Below are positions 8,990 to 18,726 of a DNA stretch of 64,000 nt, one piece after another. Position 1 is the stretch's first letter, and each line of letters starts with the position of its first letter. Made by a program: the position numbers and the translations under genes. A model generated the notes under the pieces. It was not told the DNA's origin, did no database searches, and saw only the letters and a program-made list of their open reading frames with translations. The DNA comes from Phycisphaerae bacterium (GTDB lineage: Bacteria; Planctomycetota; Phycisphaerae; Sedimentisphaerales; Anaerohalosphaeraceae), in assembly GCA_014859965.1 (NCBI GenBank), contig JACZKQ010000048.1, positions 19,479-83,478 of the forward strand, given 5' to 3'.

Positions 8990-9220
8990 ATGGCCCCAAA
9001 ACAGGGAAGAAAGAGCTTATCGCGACTTTTATACACCTTACTTTTGAGCGGGTGCGGTATTTTAATCATTCCCGCCTCAGAAAAGGACTACGCCGGGTCT
9101 GCGGTCGTTTTCAGGACACGACCGCGTGGGACGGTTGGAGAATGTGGGATTCGCACGGAGGGTGTGATGAATTCCGGACAGTCAAAGGGAAAATTCCTGG
9201 AGTGTCGAGCATGCTTTTAG
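8990..9220 (+). CDS. Candidate small lipoprotein ahead of the secretin gene
   Basis: A 76-residue frame starting at ATG 8990 opens with a basic N-terminus, a short hydrophobic stretch and a good lipobox (LLLSGCG), then a polar region. Its stop overlaps the chosen secretin start at 9211 by 10 bases, as in translationally coupled genes. No convincing ribosome site precedes it and the frame has no recognised domain. It could be a pilotin-like lipoprotein, a leader frame, or chance. Without it, the 390 bases between gspC and gspD contain nothing that can be assigned. Confidence 0.28.
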   Translation: MAPKQGRKSLSRLLYTLLLSGCGILIIPASEKDYAGSAVVFRTRPRGTVGECGIRTEGVMNSGQSKGKFLECRACF

Positions 9221-12200
9221 GACGATTCGGTAGGATGGGTACCAAAGGGAGAGTGTTCTTTCTCCTGGTTTTCGGGTTGGTCGGTGTTTTAATGGCGGGC
9301 GCATATGCACGCGCCTGGGCCGAGGACGACTCGGGCGCTGCTGCGCTCAGGAGCCGCGCATTCCGCATGCGGCATTTGTCCAACGCCGAAGCCAAGGCCC
9401 GCCTTGAAAGCCTGAAGATCGGCGCCAGTATTGACCTGCTGCCGCACAATTCACTGATCGTCACCGCCAAAGATGTCAATGACCTCGTCAAGGCATCCAG
9501 TCTTCTGAAACTGGCGGATTCCGCGGACGCCTACCGGGTTGAGGTGATTGCTGACTGGGCGGGAACCAGCGTACTGCCCTCCACTGAGCAGATTTCAAGC
9601 CGGGGCGGGCTGAGCAACGTCGGCACCCTGTTGGCCCCGCCATCGGCCACAGACGGGATCATCATCGACGTACACAACGGAAAAATCATTGCAGCGGCGC
9701 CTTCGAGCCAGTTTGAAAGGGTCAAGGGCGTTTTCGCGGCAATGGCCGGATTGTCCATTCCGGGCGCAGTGGCTGTGGCGTCTGCAAACGAAGCCGGTTC
9801 GCCGTTGGAGCTGGCAGCCCTACCGGCCCGGGTCAGGACCGGGCCGCCGGCCCCAGCGGCAACGGCCGCCGTTGATAAGGACGCGATGCAGAAGCAATTG
9901 CTTCAGACACTTTCCGCGCCGCAGAAACCGGCGCCGAGCGAAGTAGCAACGGCCGAGCAAGAGGCGGCTGAAGCCCTTGCCAAGGCGATCAGGGCAGAGG
10001 AACTGGCCCAGCAGAAACAACAGCAGGCCTCCGAAGCTGCGCTGGCCGTTAAGGCTGAGGAGAAGGCGGCAGCCATACAAACCAGAGGGGGCGTGTTCAG
10101 CGGCTGGGGGCCCACCGTGGCGTCGGCGCAACCTATGCCGACCCCCATCAGCAGCCCGCGGATTATCCCGCTGGCCGCCGAAGTTGAAATAGAAATGCCT
10201 GCCGCAGAGGCAGGCCTTGAGGCCGGCGCCGAGGGCGAGGACACCATTGAGGCCGATGTCGAAGGAGAGGCCGCCATGGAAGGGGTTGCCGAGGACGCGG
10301 GCGATATGGAGGGCGATGCGGAGACAGACGGCGACGCTGAGGCTGGCGAAGAGGACCCGATGCCGGGCGACGAGGAACCTGCGGAGCCGGCGGTCACCGA
10401 CGTACCGGTAAGCGATGACGACACCGCAAAATTTATGGAACTTGTCAAGCTGCTCCAGCAGTCAGCGGCGGCCGAAGAGTCTGCGGCGGACCAGAATGAG
10501 ACCGGGAATGCGGCAGCTGATGAACCCATCACAGCGCAGGAAACGGCCGCACCGCCGGTTATCACAGCACCCGTAAGACCCGCCCTGCCGGCGCCGAGGG
10601 GACCGGCCGGCTCGCGTATACCCCCGCAGACAACGGTCGCACCGGCAAAGATAGAGACGCTGACCGATGCCGCAACGGGACCGGACATTATACCCGATGC
10701 GGAAAAGGAACTTCAGACCGTAATCGTTCTGCCGGAGAAGGTCGAGATTCTGGCGCTGATCGAGATGGTCGGCAAGCAGTTGGGTCTGAATTACATGTTC
10801 GACCCCAAGAATGTGGCCGGCGACGTGATGCTGAAGATTCACGACGGCAAGATCAAGGTTAAGGACATGTACGCGCTGCTGGAAAGCGTGCTGCGATTCC
10901 GGAATCTTGCGATGACCCGGCGAGGCAACCTCGTTACGATTATGCCGGCCGCCGAGGCCTCTGCTTACGATCCTGTACTGTGGCGTGACAGCGGCGATGT
11001 GCCTCAGCCCGGCAACGTAATCGCGACGACCATTTACCAACTCAAAAATATCGATACCGGCACCGCACAGTTGATGCTGACGAACATGAAGTTAGGCATC
11101 ACCTTTAACGCCATCGAGGAGACGCAGACGCTCATCGTGACGGACTACGCCTATCGTATGAGCCGCATCGAAGAGATTCTCAAGCTGGTGGACGTCAAAG
11201 GCAAGATGCGCAAGTACCACTCACGCAAGCTCGAATACCTGACGCCGAGCGAAATGGCTTCCAAGGTTATGGCGATCGCGCAGCAAATGGGCACGCTGTC
11301 GATCACCGTCAGCCAGGAGGTGACAGCGGCGCCTGTCACGGCCGCACCCGCGGTGCCGGGACGGGCGGTTCCCGCGACCGTCCGCCCGCCGACCCCCGTG
11401 AGGCCGGCGCCCACGGCGAGGAGCGGCGGCGATGCGGGTGTCTACATAGAGGTGGACGATCGGACCAACCGGATCCTTATGGTCGGTCTGGAAGAGGATA
11501 TCATAACCGTCAATATGATCATCGACAGTCTGGATGTCGAGAAGTACGGGCTTAAGGCGATCCGGGAATATCCCATGCAATACGTCGAAGCCACCGACCT
11601 GCTGGATACGCTGTATGAACTGGGCATCATCAGCAGCCAGCCGACCGCCAGAACGAGCGCGCTTCCTTCCCGCATGGGCGCGACAACACAACGCACAGCG
11701 ACGGTGCCGGCAGGAGTACGCCAGCCGGTAACCACTCCGGCGGGCACCTACACACCGGTCGCTGCAGCGGCGGGCGAACCGCAGATTTCAGTGCGTCTGA
11801 GCACCAATTCGCTCCTGGTCAACGCCACACTCGAACATCACCGTGAGATCGAAATGCTGATTCGTTTCGTGGACATCGAGCAGCAGGATGTCCGCACGGT
11901 GCACCAGTACGAAATTCAGTACGTCGATATTCATGAAGTGGTGAAGACATTGGGCGATCTGGGCATCGTCGAGCAGCAAAGTACGGGGGGCTCGACGCCC
12001 AGACGAGCGGGCACAACCACCACCCAGGGTCGTGTTCCCACGGCCCCCGGAATGGCGCCGGTCGCGGCCGGTGCAGGCGAGGGCCCGGGGCCGACGACGA
12101 CATTCGAAGCGACGACGGGCGCCGAGATCACCTCGAACCAGCCGCAGATCGCCGTCCTGGAATCGACCAATTCACTTCTGGTGTACGCGACTCCGAAACA

Positions 12201-13632
12201 GCACGAGACGATCAATCTGGTGGTCACGCACGTCGACCGGGAACTGACTTCGACGTCAACGCCGTACGTGGTGTACGCCTTGGAGAACCAGGACCCGGAG
12301 GAGTTGGCCGCGACGCTGAATGAAATCGTGCAAGCGACTCTTAAGGACACAGCGAAATCGCCGGATAGTAAAATACAGACGGCCGCGAGCACGGGCGGTG
12401 CAATCATTCCGCCGAAACGCGAAAAGAACGAAGTCCAGATCGTCGCCGATCCCAAGACCTACTCTATCATTGTTTACGCAGATAAGAAGAACCAGCAGTG
12501 GATCAGTGACCTCATCCAGGAATTGGATGCCTACCGGCCGCAGGTGCTGCTCGACGTAACCCTCGTCGAGATAAGCAAGACCGACAAATTTGCATTTGAC
12601 CTGCAAACCGCCGTCAGGAGCGCCGGCAGCAGCGCCTTCGAAGTCCTGACGCCGGAATTCACCGGAAGCCTGCTGACCGGCCTTCTGCCGAACAAAGCCG
12701 TCAGCGAAGCCGCTGTCATTTCCGGGCAAGGTTTTGGGTTCTTCGCCGATAAGCATGTCGAAATGCTTCTCACCGCAATACAAGCAAAGAGTTATGGTCG
12801 TATTCTGGCGCGTCCCACACTGCTTGTGGACGACAATCAGGAAGGAACACTGGACGCCAAGACGATCACATACATACCCTTGACGCGAACCACGTACGTT
12901 CCCGCGGTGGGAACCGGAGGAAATCCGGTGTCGACTCCCGTTCAGGATACGGAGTACCAGCCCTATGAAGCGGGCCTGTCATTAGCAATCAAGCCGCATA
13001 TCAGCAAGGGTGATAACCTGAGTCTTGACATTACGTTGACGCGGTCCGATTTTCTGAATCTTGACTCTTCGACAAGCAAGCCGCCGAATACGGTGACGAA
13101 CGACATAGTCACCAAGGTCACTGTACCTGACAGCGCAACGATTATTCTGGGCGGTCTGGAAAGAATCAACCAGAGTAAAGGCGGCAGCAAGGTGCCCATA
13201 CTCGGCGATATACCTCTGATCGGCGGTCTCTTCCGCAGCACGGACAACAGGGATGAGCAATCGAAGCTGTACGTTTTCATCAAGGCCCACATTCTGAGGC
13301 CGGGCAGCGATCTCACAAGTCGTGCAGTCATCGATATATCGAATAAGAATCGCCGCGCTTTTGAGAAAAAGGAAACCGAGATGCAGGAGTATCAGGACTG
13401 GCCGGGAGCCAAGCCGAAGCCGATGGATCCCCTGCATGTTCTGGAGCAGGACGATGCCGCGGGTGCGCCTAAGAGGATTCTCGAGGACGATGAATACCGC
13501 AGGCTGAACGCAGAGCCCACAGACAAGCCGCTTACCAAAGCCAGGCGGAAAGAGGATGCGGTTACTGTTGAGGTGAATTTGGACGCGCCGCCTCAATCGT
13601 CGCCCTGGGATATTGTGGATGACGCATATTAG
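9211..13632 (+). CDS. gspD: Type II secretion outer-membrane secretin GspD, expanded
   Basis: The ATG at 9211 opens a typical signal peptide (cleavage likely after AWA, residue about 37) and gives 1473 residues, about twice the usual 650-700 of GspD. An acidic, low-complexity Glu/Asp/Ala/Gly stretch covers residues about 330-410. An N0/STN-like domain (EILALIEMVGKQLGLNYMF) starts near 510. About five N1-type repeats follow between 600 and 1107, each ending in an N-x-L-x-V-type strand such as RLSTNSLLVNATLE, with Pro/Thr-rich inserts. The secretin domain starts near 1112 (LLDVTLVEISKTDKFAF) and includes VPDSATIILGGLE and VPILGDIPLIGGLF. It forms the outer-membrane exit pore. A further N1-like segment may lie near residues 53-104. 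Confidence 0.93.
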   Translation: MLLGRFGRMGTKGRVFFLLVFGLVGVLMAGAYARAWAEDDSGAAALRSRAFRMRHLSNAEAKARLESLKIGASIDLLPHNSLIVTAKDVNDLVKASSLLKLADSADAYRVEVIADWAGTSVLPSTEQISSRGGLSNVGTLLAPPSATDGIIIDVHNGKIIAAAPSSQFERVKGVFAAMAGLSIPGAVAVASANEAGSPLELAALPARVRTGPPAPAATAAVDKDAMQKQLLQTLSAPQKPAPSEVATAEQEAAEALAKAIRAEELAQQKQQQASEAALAVKAEEKAAAIQTRGGVFSGWGPTVASAQPMPTPISSPRIIPLAAEVEIEMPAAEAGLEAGAEGEDTIEADVEGEAAMEGVAEDAGDMEGDAETDGDAEAGEEDPMPGDEEPAEPAVTDVPVSDDDTAKFMELVKLLQQSAAAEESAADQNETGNAAADEPITAQETAAPPVITAPVRPALPAPRGPAGSRIPPQTTVAPAKIETLTDAATGPDIIPDAEKELQTVIVLPEKVEILALIEMVGKQLGLNYMFDPKNVAGDVMLKIHDGKIKVKDMYALLESVLRFRNLAMTRRGNLVTIMPAAEASAYDPVLWRDSGDVPQPGNVIATTIYQLKNIDTGTAQLMLTNMKLGITFNAIEETQTLIVTDYAYRMSRIEEILKLVDVKGKMRKYHSRKLEYLTPSEMASKVMAIAQQMGTLSITVSQEVTAAPVTAAPAVPGRAVPATVRPPTPVRPAPTARSGGDAGVYIEVDDRTNRILMVGLEEDIITVNMIIDSLDVEKYGLKAIREYPMQYVEATDLLDTLYELGIISSQPTARTSALPSRMGATTQRTATVPAGVRQPVTTPAGTYTPVAAAAGEPQISVRLSTNSLLVNATLEHHREIEMLIRFVDIEQQDVRTVHQYEIQYVDIHEVVKTLGDLGIVEQQSTGGSTPRRAGTTTTQGRVPTAPGMAPVAAGAGEGPGPTTTFEATTGAEITSNQPQIAVLESTNSLLVYATPKQHETINLVVTHVDRELTSTSTPYVVYALENQDPEELAATLNEIVQATLKDTAKSPDSKIQTAASTGGAIIPPKREKNEVQIVADPKTYSIIVYADKKNQQWISDLIQELDAYRPQVLLDVTLVEISKTDKFAFDLQTAVRSAGSSAFEVLTPEFTGSLLTGLLPNKAVSEAAVISGQGFGFFADKHVEMLLTAIQAKSYGRILARPTLLVDDNQEGTLDAKTITYIPLTRTTYVPAVGTGGNPVSTPVQDTEYQPYEAGLSLAIKPHISKGDNLSLDITLTRSDFLNLDSSTSKPPNTVTNDIVTKVTVPDSATIILGGLERINQSKGGSKVPILGDIPLIGGLFRSTDNRDEQSKLYVFIKAHILRPGSDLTSRAVIDISNKNRRAFEKKETEMQEYQDWPGAKPKPMDPLHVLEQDDAAGAPKRILEDDEYRRLNAEPTDKPLTKARRKEDAVTVEVNLDAPPQSSPWDIVDDAY

Positions 13633-13671
13633 TTCGAGCATGCGGAAACGGCCGCGAGTCGCTGGGATACT

Positions 13672-15375
13672 ATGAAGCAATTGTTATTACAAACGGCGGA
13701 GCGGACGGGGGTGGTGAGCGTCGAAACGCTGCAGCGGTATTTCGACGCCAACGGGGGCGATCCGCGCCGGGTGGACGAACTTCTGCTGAAGTGCCCGGAT
13801 TTGACAGAGGATCGGGTGCTGCGGCTGTTCGCCGAAGCGCTGGGCATCCCGTATCTGGCGGAAATCGCGGCCGATGACGTGCCGAAGGAGTTCATCGAAT
13901 CGGTCGCCGCAACTTATGCTCAGCACCACTACCTCATCGGTCTCCGTACAAACGGCGACGAGACGATCACCGTGGTGCTGGCCCAGCCGCTAAACACCAG
14001 CGCTATTGACAACGTCTCGAAGATGTTAGGGGCGCCCGTCAACGTGGCGCTGTCGTCCCGGGCGGCGATTACCGCCGCTATCGACGTGGCGTACGAGCAG
14101 AAGAACACCGTCATGGAAGAGGTGGCCGAGGAACTGGACGCCCAGAACCTGGACCAGCTTGTCGACGAGGTCGCCTCGTCGGACGACCTGCTGGACGTGG
14201 TGAACCGCCCGCCGGTGATTCGCCTTGTCAACGATATTCTGTTTCGGGCCCTGCAAATGCGGGCCAGCGACATCCATATTCACCCGTACGAAACAAAGAT
14301 TCAGATCCGCTACCGCGTCGACGGTATCCTGTACGACACGTTGACCCTGAACCGCAATGTGCTGTCGCTGGTGATTTCGCGCGTCAAGGTGATGGCGGGC
14401 ATGGACATCGCCGAGCGCCGCATGCCGCAGGACGGCCGGTGCAGCGTGCGCGTCGGTCAGCGCGAGATCGATCTTCGCGTCAGCACCGTGCCGACCAGCT
14501 ACGGCGAACGGGCGGTGCTGCGTATTCTCGACAAGAGCACAGGGCTTCTTACTTTAAACGAATTGGGGCTCTTCAAAGACGATCTGGAGAAATTCGACCG
14601 GCTTATCAACCGGAGCCACGGGGTCATGTTCGTCACGGGACCGACCGGAAGCGGCAAGAGCACGACCCTGTACGCATGCCTCAATCGCATCGACAGCCGG
14701 CAGAAAAACGTGATGACCATCGAGGACCCGATCGAGTACCAGCTCGACGGCATCAGCCAGATGCAGGTGGCGGCCAAGAAGGGCATGACGTTTATCAACG
14801 CCCTGCGGCACGTGCTGCGGCAGGATCCGGACGTCATCATGGTGGGCGAGGTCCGTGACGAAGAAACCGCCAATATGGCGATTCAATCGTCGCTGACGGG
14901 CCATCTGGTGTTCAGTACGCTGCACACCAACGACGCGGCCGGGGCGGTAAGCCGTTTGCTGGACTTCAATGTGGAGCCCTACCTGGTCAGCTCATCGCTG
15001 ATTGGCGTGCTGGCCCAGCGGCTCGTGCGGCGGATATGTCCGGACTGCAAACAGCCGTATCATCCGACGCAGCGAGAACTGCGCGAGATCGGCATCGGGG
15101 ACAATAACGTTGAAGGTGAAACGCTCTTCGTCGGCGCCGGCTGCACCAAGTGCTTTGACACCGGCTACCGCGGGCGGATCGGCATTTACGAACTCATGCT
15201 CATCAACGACGACATTCGCGACCGGATCTGCCGCCGGGAAAGCGCCGGCATTATCAAGAATCGTGCGATCGAATACGGCATGCAGACGCTGCGAATGGAC
15301 GGCGCCAGGAAGGTGCTTAGCGGAATGACAACAGTGGCCGAAGTGCTGCGTGTGACCCAGGCGGACACCTTGTGA
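13672..15375 (+). CDS. gspE: Type II secretion ATPase GspE
   Basis: A 567-residue cytoplasmic secretion ATPase of normal length. Residues 1-150 form the MshEN/T2SSE_N domain. The catalytic part has Walker A GPTGSGKS (323-330), an Asp box region MTIEDPIEYQ, Walker B VIMVGEVRDEETA and the His box STLHTNDA. The tetracysteine zinc motif is present at C456, C459, C491 and C494, as in GspE and PilB. It drives pseudopilus assembly on the cytoplasmic face through GspL and GspF. The gene starts 39 bases after gspD. Confidence 0.96.
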   Translation: MKQLLLQTAERTGVVSVETLQRYFDANGGDPRRVDELLLKCPDLTEDRVLRLFAEALGIPYLAEIAADDVPKEFIESVAATYAQHHYLIGLRTNGDETITVVLAQPLNTSAIDNVSKMLGAPVNVALSSRAAITAAIDVAYEQKNTVMEEVAEELDAQNLDQLVDEVASSDDLLDVVNRPPVIRLVNDILFRALQMRASDIHIHPYETKIQIRYRVDGILYDTLTLNRNVLSLVISRVKVMAGMDIAERRMPQDGRCSVRVGQREIDLRVSTVPTSYGERAVLRILDKSTGLLTLNELGLFKDDLEKFDRLINRSHGVMFVTGPTGSGKSTTLYACLNRIDSRQKNVMTIEDPIEYQLDGISQMQVAAKKGMTFINALRHVLRQDPDVIMVGEVRDEETANMAIQSSLTGHLVFSTLHTNDAAGAVSRLLDFNVEPYLVSSSLIGVLAQRLVRRICPDCKQPYHPTQRELREIGIGDNNVEGETLFVGAGCTKCFDTGYRGRIGIYELMLINDDIRDRICRRESAGIIKNRAIEYGMQTLRMDGARKVLSGMTTVAEVLRVTQADTL

Positions 15376-15454
15376 TTTACTATTTTCGATTTCTCGCAAG
15401 ACCGCTCGCCGGAAGACACATAGCAAATAGTGAATAGAAAATCGTCAATAGAAG

Positions 15455-16669
15455 ATGCCAAGATACAGTTACATTGCGATTGATCAGAAGCACAAGTCGG
15501 CCAAGGGGACGGTTACGGCCGAGAGCCCCTACGCCGCCCGGAAGCATCTGCGCGCCAAGGGCCTGCACCCTACCGATATCCGGGAGATGCGTACCGCTCG
15601 CGAAGGCGGCGGTATCGGGCTCGTGTTCGGCAAGAGCAAGAAGAACCAGGTTGCCGACTTCACCAAGCAGTTGGCGACCATGCTCAAGGCCGGCATCAAG
15701 CTGACCGAGGCCCTCGGTGTGCTCGTTCAGCAGATCAGCGACCCGCGGCTTCGCAATACGGTGACCGACATTCGCGACCGTGTGGTCACGGGGGAATCGT
15801 TCGCCGACGCGCTGGGCGAATACGACAATTATTTCGACGTTATCTTTGTAAGCATGGTGCGTGTCGGCGAAGTGACGGGCACGCTCGAAGGGAGCCTTCT
15901 GACAATCGCGGCCTTCATGGAAAAACGCCAGCGCATGGAGTCCAAGATGATCACGGCCATGATCTATCCGGCTATCCTGATCTGCTTTTGTATCGGGGCG
16001 GTCATCTTTCTGACGATCAAGGTCATTCCGGTTATCGCCGCGCAGATCGAGAAGACCGGTCAACAACTGCCGGGGGTCACTCGTCTGCTGGTCGCTTTCA
16101 GCAATATCCTGACAAGCTGGCGGCTGCTGGTCGTTATCGCCGTCATCGCGCTGATCGTCTGGGGGGTCCGCGTGTTTGTCAGGACCCAGCGAGGCGCGTA
16201 TCTGCGCGACAAACTGCTGCTGGCGCTGCCGGTTTTCGGTCCTCTGGTCAAGCAGCGGATCGTGGCGCGGTTTGCGTCCACGCTGTCGACGCTTTTGAGT
16301 TCGGGCCTTTCGATGGCCGAATCGTTGAAGGTCGTCGCCCAGGTTACAGGCAACACTATCATGAACACCGCGGTGAAGCAGGCCCGAGACCGCATTCTCA
16401 GCGGCGCCGACATCGCCACGCCCCTTCGCGAAAGCGGGGTCATCGATCCGGCCATCGGCCATATGGTCGCCGTCGGCGAAAAAAGCGGCGAACTCGAACA
16501 CATGCTCAAGACCATCAGCGAGAACCTCGAATCCTCCACGGATATCGTCATTGAACGCTTGAGCGCCGCCATTGAGCCGGTTATCATTGTCTTTATGGCG
16601 TTTATCGTCGGCGTTATCGCGTATGCGACGCTGCTGCCCATATTGCGTTTTTCCTCCGGGCAGATGTAG
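15455..16669 (+). CDS. gspF: Type II secretion inner-membrane platform protein GspF
   Basis: A 404-residue protein with two copies of the T2SSF domain. The first starts with DFTKQLATMLKAGIKLTEAL and the second with RFASTLSTLLSSGLSMAESL; each is followed by membrane segments, including one near residues 165-190 and one at the C-terminus (VIIVFMAFIVGVIAYATLLP). The N-terminal YSYIAIDQKHKSAKGTVTAE matches the family start. GspF is the central polytopic platform protein turned by GspE. A 79-base AT-rich gap separates it from gspE and the ribosome site is weak. Confidence 0.95.
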   Translation: MPRYSYIAIDQKHKSAKGTVTAESPYAARKHLRAKGLHPTDIREMRTAREGGGIGLVFGKSKKNQVADFTKQLATMLKAGIKLTEALGVLVQQISDPRLRNTVTDIRDRVVTGESFADALGEYDNYFDVIFVSMVRVGEVTGTLEGSLLTIAAFMEKRQRMESKMITAMIYPAILICFCIGAVIFLTIKVIPVIAAQIEKTGQQLPGVTRLLVAFSNILTSWRLLVVIAVIALIVWGVRVFVRTQRGAYLRDKLLLALPVFGPLVKQRIVARFASTLSTLLSSGLSMAESLKVVAQVTGNTIMNTAVKQARDRILSGADIATPLRESGVIDPAIGHMVAVGEKSGELEHMLKTISENLESSTDIVIERLSAAIEPVIIVFMAFIVGVIAYATLLPILRFSSGQM

Positions 16670-16693
16670 AAATAAAGTACTCAAGATTATGAC

Positions 16694-17155
16694 ATGAAAG
16701 GCTGGGCACCCATGGACAATAAGAACGAAAGAAAACGAAGGCAAGGTTTCACCATGGTCGAACTTATGGCTGTCCTGATTATCCTGGGCCTGCTGGCCGC
16801 GGTCGTTGCGCAATCTTTCATGGGCCACACGGACAAGGCGCGTGTCGTCACGACGAAGGCCAGCCTGAAAACCCTTCACAACGCCGTCGTTCAGTTCAAA
16901 TTTGACACGGGCAGGTACCCTTCCGAGGAAGAGGGCTTGTGGGAATTGCTCGAGGAGCCAACCGACGTCACGGGTTGGAATCTGGGCGGTTATCTCGAAA
17001 CCACCGAGATCCCCCCGGACGCGTGGGGACGGGAATTCGTGTACTTTCTAAACCCCGAGAGCGGAAAGCCTTTCGTTATCATCAGCTTCGGCGCAGATGG
17101 TGAAGAAGGCGGGGAGGGGTACGATGCCGACCTTTACAGTACCGATGCCAATTGA
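16694..17155 (+). CDS. gspG: Type II secretion major pseudopilin GspG
   Basis: A 153-residue class III signal-peptide protein. The basic leader ends RRQG, followed by FTMVELMAVLIILGLLAAVV: the prepilin peptidase cleaves after Gly, and Glu is at position +5. The C-terminal part carries the GspG fold signature, with KTLHNAVVQFKFDTGRYPSEEEGL and the acidic calcium-site region ending SFGADGEEGGEGYDADL. An alternative ATG at 16712 would shorten the leader from 18 to 12 residues; neither start has a strong ribosome site. GspG polymerises into the pseudopilus shaft. Confidence 0.95.
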   Translation: MKGWAPMDNKNERKRRQGFTMVELMAVLIILGLLAAVVAQSFMGHTDKARVVTTKASLKTLHNAVVQFKFDTGRYPSEEEGLWELLEEPTDVTGWNLGGYLETTEIPPDAWGREFVYFLNPESGKPFVIISFGADGEEGGEGYDADLYSTDAN

Positions 17156-17717
17156 TCGTCGGCAGGCCGGGCCGCGACGGGGGCTGGTGCTGACGGAGCT
17201 GATCGTGGTCGTCATGATTATCGGCATGATGACGAGTTTGGCCATGCTGAGCCTGACGGGGGTGTTCGGCCAGAAAAAGTTCGAGCAGGAGGCTTATGCG
17301 ATTGTGGACGTCTTGAGAAAGGCGTCTCACGCCTCGGCCGAAACGGACCGGCGCTATGCGGTCGTTTTTGATTTTATCCAAGGGGCCTACGTTCTGAGGC
17401 AGTTTGTCACACTCGACCTGCAGACGCTGCCGGAGGACGAGGCGATTATCTCGGTGGGGCATTTTTCGAAGTACTGCGTGCTGGACTATGTCCTGTTTGA
17501 CGATTTTATGGACACGCGGGACGAAGGCGACAGTATCAGCGAGGCCCGTTTTATCGCCGGCCGCGGCGGCTGGCAATACGGCGGCAAGATCGTGCTGCGG
17601 GATTTGGACGGAAACCCTTATTCGATCGTAGTCAACCGGCTGTGCGGCAATGTGAAGCTTGTGCCGGGAGATGCGGATATTCTTGTGCCGGTGGATGCAG
17701 GTGAATTGCGATTTTAG
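17124..17717 (+). CDS. gspH: Minor pseudopilin GspH-like
   Basis: The ATG at 17124 is preceded by GGAGGGG 4-8 bases upstream, giving 197 residues and a 32-base overlap with gspG. The prepilin motif is GPRRG before LVLTELIVVVMIIGMM, with Glu at +5. The C-terminal part (FDFIQGAYVLRQFV, GKIVLRDLDGNPYSIVVN) resembles the beta domain of GspH/FimT proteins. Its position between gspG and gspI agrees with this. Minor pseudopilins form or prime the pseudopilus tip. Confidence 0.8.
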   Translation: MPTFTVPMPIDRRQAGPRRGLVLTELIVVVMIIGMMTSLAMLSLTGVFGQKKFEQEAYAIVDVLRKASHASAETDRRYAVVFDFIQGAYVLRQFVTLDLQTLPEDEAIISVGHFSKYCVLDYVLFDDFMDTRDEGDSISEARFIAGRGGWQYGGKIVLRDLDGNPYSIVVNRLCGNVKLVPGDADILVPVDAGELRF

Positions 17718-17721
17718 AAAC

Positions 17722-18705
17722 ATGAGTTGCGGCGTTTCATCGCGGAGCCATACGGGCTTCACGCTGATGGAGGCGGTCACTGCGCTGGCGATTCTGGCGG
17801 TGATTATCAGCGGCGTTCTCGTGGCGGTCAACCAGAACATCGCCGTCATGATCGATAACCGCTCCCGTGTGCAGGCCTTCGAGTTGGTGCGGGAGAATAT
17901 GGAGCGGCTGTTGGGATCGGATTCGGTGACCGACACGACTGAATTCGGGGTGCACGAACTCACCGACGACATTCAATGGCAGAATGTGGTCGAGTCCTTC
18001 AATGAGCCGGTCAATTCGGCCATGTGGATTCGAGCAGTCTGCTCAGCAAGCTACACGGACCGTGACGGCGAGCGCCAGACGATCTCGCTGACACATTGGA
18101 TTACGGACTTGACCAAGGCTCAGGAGAAACAGATTCTCGACCAGAAGAAGCGCGAGCAGGACTTTATCGAAGAGATGGACGGCAATCCCTTCGGCGAAGA
18201 CCCGGACGGCTTGATGCAATACGCCAACGCGCTGGCGGGGATGGGCGATTACGCGCGGGCGGCGGAGACCGCTTCACAACTGATTTTGAATTATCCGGGC
18301 GAACCGCAGGCGGCGGCGGCCTGGCCCAGATTGCTCAAGTACCCTGAACTCGCCTTGGCGGAAGGCGACACTATGACTGCCGGAAAAATTCTGGACCGAA
18401 TCGCAGAGAACCACAGGAACAAGCCGGAGGTTGAAAAAATTAATACGAGACTCCGGCCGTACATTGTATCAGGCCAGCCTTATGTCGCCTCGACAGGCAG
18501 CGGCAGCGGAGGGACCACCGGAAGCAGTACATCGGCGGGCAGCACCTCACAAGGCGGCAACACGGCCGGTTCTGGAAGTTCCGGTGCGGGGAACAGCGGA
18601 CAAAACACGGGTTCCGCTGCTGCACAACCAGATGTGTGGGATTATCCGAACCCGAACTGGAGCCCCGAGCAGAAAAAAATCTGGGATGCGTTCAGGAATC
18701 TTTAG
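17722..18705 (+). CDS. gspI: GspI-like minor pseudopilin with TPR-like and Gly/Ser-rich extension
   Basis: From ATG 17722 the product has 327 residues with a 12-residue leader ending HTG, then FTLMEAVTALAILAVIISGV, a standard prepilin helix with Glu at +5. ATG 17695 would add nine leader residues and overlap gspH. GspI is normally near 125 residues, so about 200 are extra. Residues about 165-245 hold a helical segment (MQYANALAGMGDYARAAETA) like a tetratricopeptide unit. Then comes a Gly/Ser/Thr linker of about 60 residues and a C-terminal tail ending WSPEQKKIWDAF. The GspI call relies on position and the helix; the extension has no assigned role. Confidence 0.72.
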   Translation: MSCGVSSRSHTGFTLMEAVTALAILAVIISGVLVAVNQNIAVMIDNRSRVQAFELVRENMERLLGSDSVTDTTEFGVHELTDDIQWQNVVESFNEPVNSAMWIRAVCSASYTDRDGERQTISLTHWITDLTKAQEKQILDQKKREQDFIEEMDGNPFGEDPDGLMQYANALAGMGDYARAAETASQLILNYPGEPQAAAAWPRLLKYPELALAEGDTMTAGKILDRIAENHRNKPEVEKINTRLRPYIVSGQPYVASTGSGSGGTTGSSTSAGSTSQGGNTAGSGSSGAGNSGQNTGSAAAQPDVWDYPNPNWSPEQKKIWDAFRNL

Positions 18706-18726
18706 CAGGGAACAGTAACAACGGAC

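Noticed and set aside
15380..16879. A 499-codon open frame on the minus strand opposite gspF
   Set aside because: It is antisense to a clear GspF, with His/Gln/Asp-rich composition and no domain; long antisense frames are expected in GC-rich genes.
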